6,287 nucleotides of DNA from Paracoccaceae bacterium. GTDB lineage: Bacteria > Pseudomonadota > Alphaproteobacteria > Rhodobacterales > Rhodobacteraceae. Location: assembly GCA_012036325.1 (NCBI GenBank), contig JAAUPC010000212.1, forward strand, positions 1-6,287. Direction: 5' to 3'. Positions 6,046 through 6,287 of this stretch are shown one piece after another; the stretch's first letter is position 1; each line of letters starts with the position of its first letter. The translations under genes were made by a program, and so were the position numbers. The notes beneath the pieces were generated by a model. It saw only the letters and a program-made list of their open reading frames with translations. It ran no database searches and had not been told where the DNA came from.

Positions 6046-6287
6046 TCAGAATTTTTCTACGCACATCGCGACGCCCATCCCGCCGCCGATGCAAAGCGTA
6101 GCGAGACCCTTTTTTGCAGTCCCTCGCTGCATTTCATAGAGGAGCGTCGTCAAGATTCGCGCGCCAGAGGCGCCGATCGGGTGGCCCAATCGCGATTGCA
6201 CCCCCCATTGACGTTCACTTTTGCGGGGTCCCAGCCAAGCTCCTTGCCGACCGCAAGCGCCTGCGCGGCAAAGGCCTCATTCGCTTC
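6046..6287 (-). CDS. phaA: Acetyl-CoA acetyltransferase (beta-ketothiolase) PhaA, C-terminal end, frameshifted
   Basis: PhaA condenses two acetyl-CoA into acetoacetyl-CoA, the first step of polyhydroxybutyrate synthesis. Only the last 80 or so residues lie in the window; the gene continues past the right edge. The minus strand reads NEAFAAQALAVGKELGWDP and VNVNGG, then, after removing one extra base from the C6 run at 6201-6206 and another near 6183-6184, AIAIGHPIGASGARILTTLL, which carries the catalytic histidine of the GHP motif. The end contains GLATLCIGGGMGVAM with the catalytic cysteine, followed by CVEKF and TGA (6048-6046). Both thiolase motifs are intact once the two insertions are removed, so they look like read errors rather than decay. 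It is directly upstream of phaB on the same strand. Confidence 0.8.

Overview
The core of this window (about 405 to 5220) looks like the chromosome of a high-GC alphaproteobacterium of the Rhodobacteraceae type. The grounds are the strong G/C preference at third codon positions, the order Yip1-like membrane protein followed by sufS, and protein sequences that read like that family. No database search was possible, so the taxonomy is inference.

Layout. Positions 1-230 hold an unrecognised plus-strand coding fragment, open at the left edge. Positions about 230-405 look coding on the minus strand. From about 405 a plus-strand Yip1-family membrane protein runs to 941; it lacks its first residues and is broken by one extra G in an eight-G run. 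It overlaps sufS (934-2160), a complete type II cysteine desulfurase and the likely end of a suf iron-sulfur cluster operon. Meeting sufS tail to tail with a 4-base overlap is a large minus-strand gene (2157-4349) for a lipidated subtilisin-like serine protease with a probable C-terminal autotransporter barrel, resembling the NalP/SphB1 type. Then come a 208-base intergenic stretch with a strong stem-loop and a good sigma70-type promoter, tRNA-Arg(CCG) at 4558-4634 on the plus strand, and on the minus strand the effector-binding part of a LysR-type regulator.

From about 5345 to the right end, all on the minus strand, the sequence is a patchwork: a short piece resembling SrkA/YihE kinase, a piece of a B12-type radical SAM protein, the N-terminal half of an acetoacetyl-CoA reductase (PhaB), and the C-terminal end of an acetyl-CoA acetyltransferase (PhaA). 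These pieces stop abruptly inside domains, and the outer regions carry single-base frameshifts at or near short homopolymers, while sufS and the protease are clean. I therefore think both ends of the contig are chimeric and error-prone rather than a real mosaic locus.

How the genes work together: Yip1 and SufS are translationally coupled, and SufS supplies sulfur for Fe-S cluster assembly. PhaA and PhaB are consecutive steps of polyhydroxyalkanoate precursor synthesis. The protease, tRNA and LysR gene show no functional link to one another. I do not see a convincing undescribed system. The most biologically interesting items are the lipoprotein-autotransporter protease, with its low-GC passenger between GC-rich ends, and the membrane protein embedded in the suf operon.
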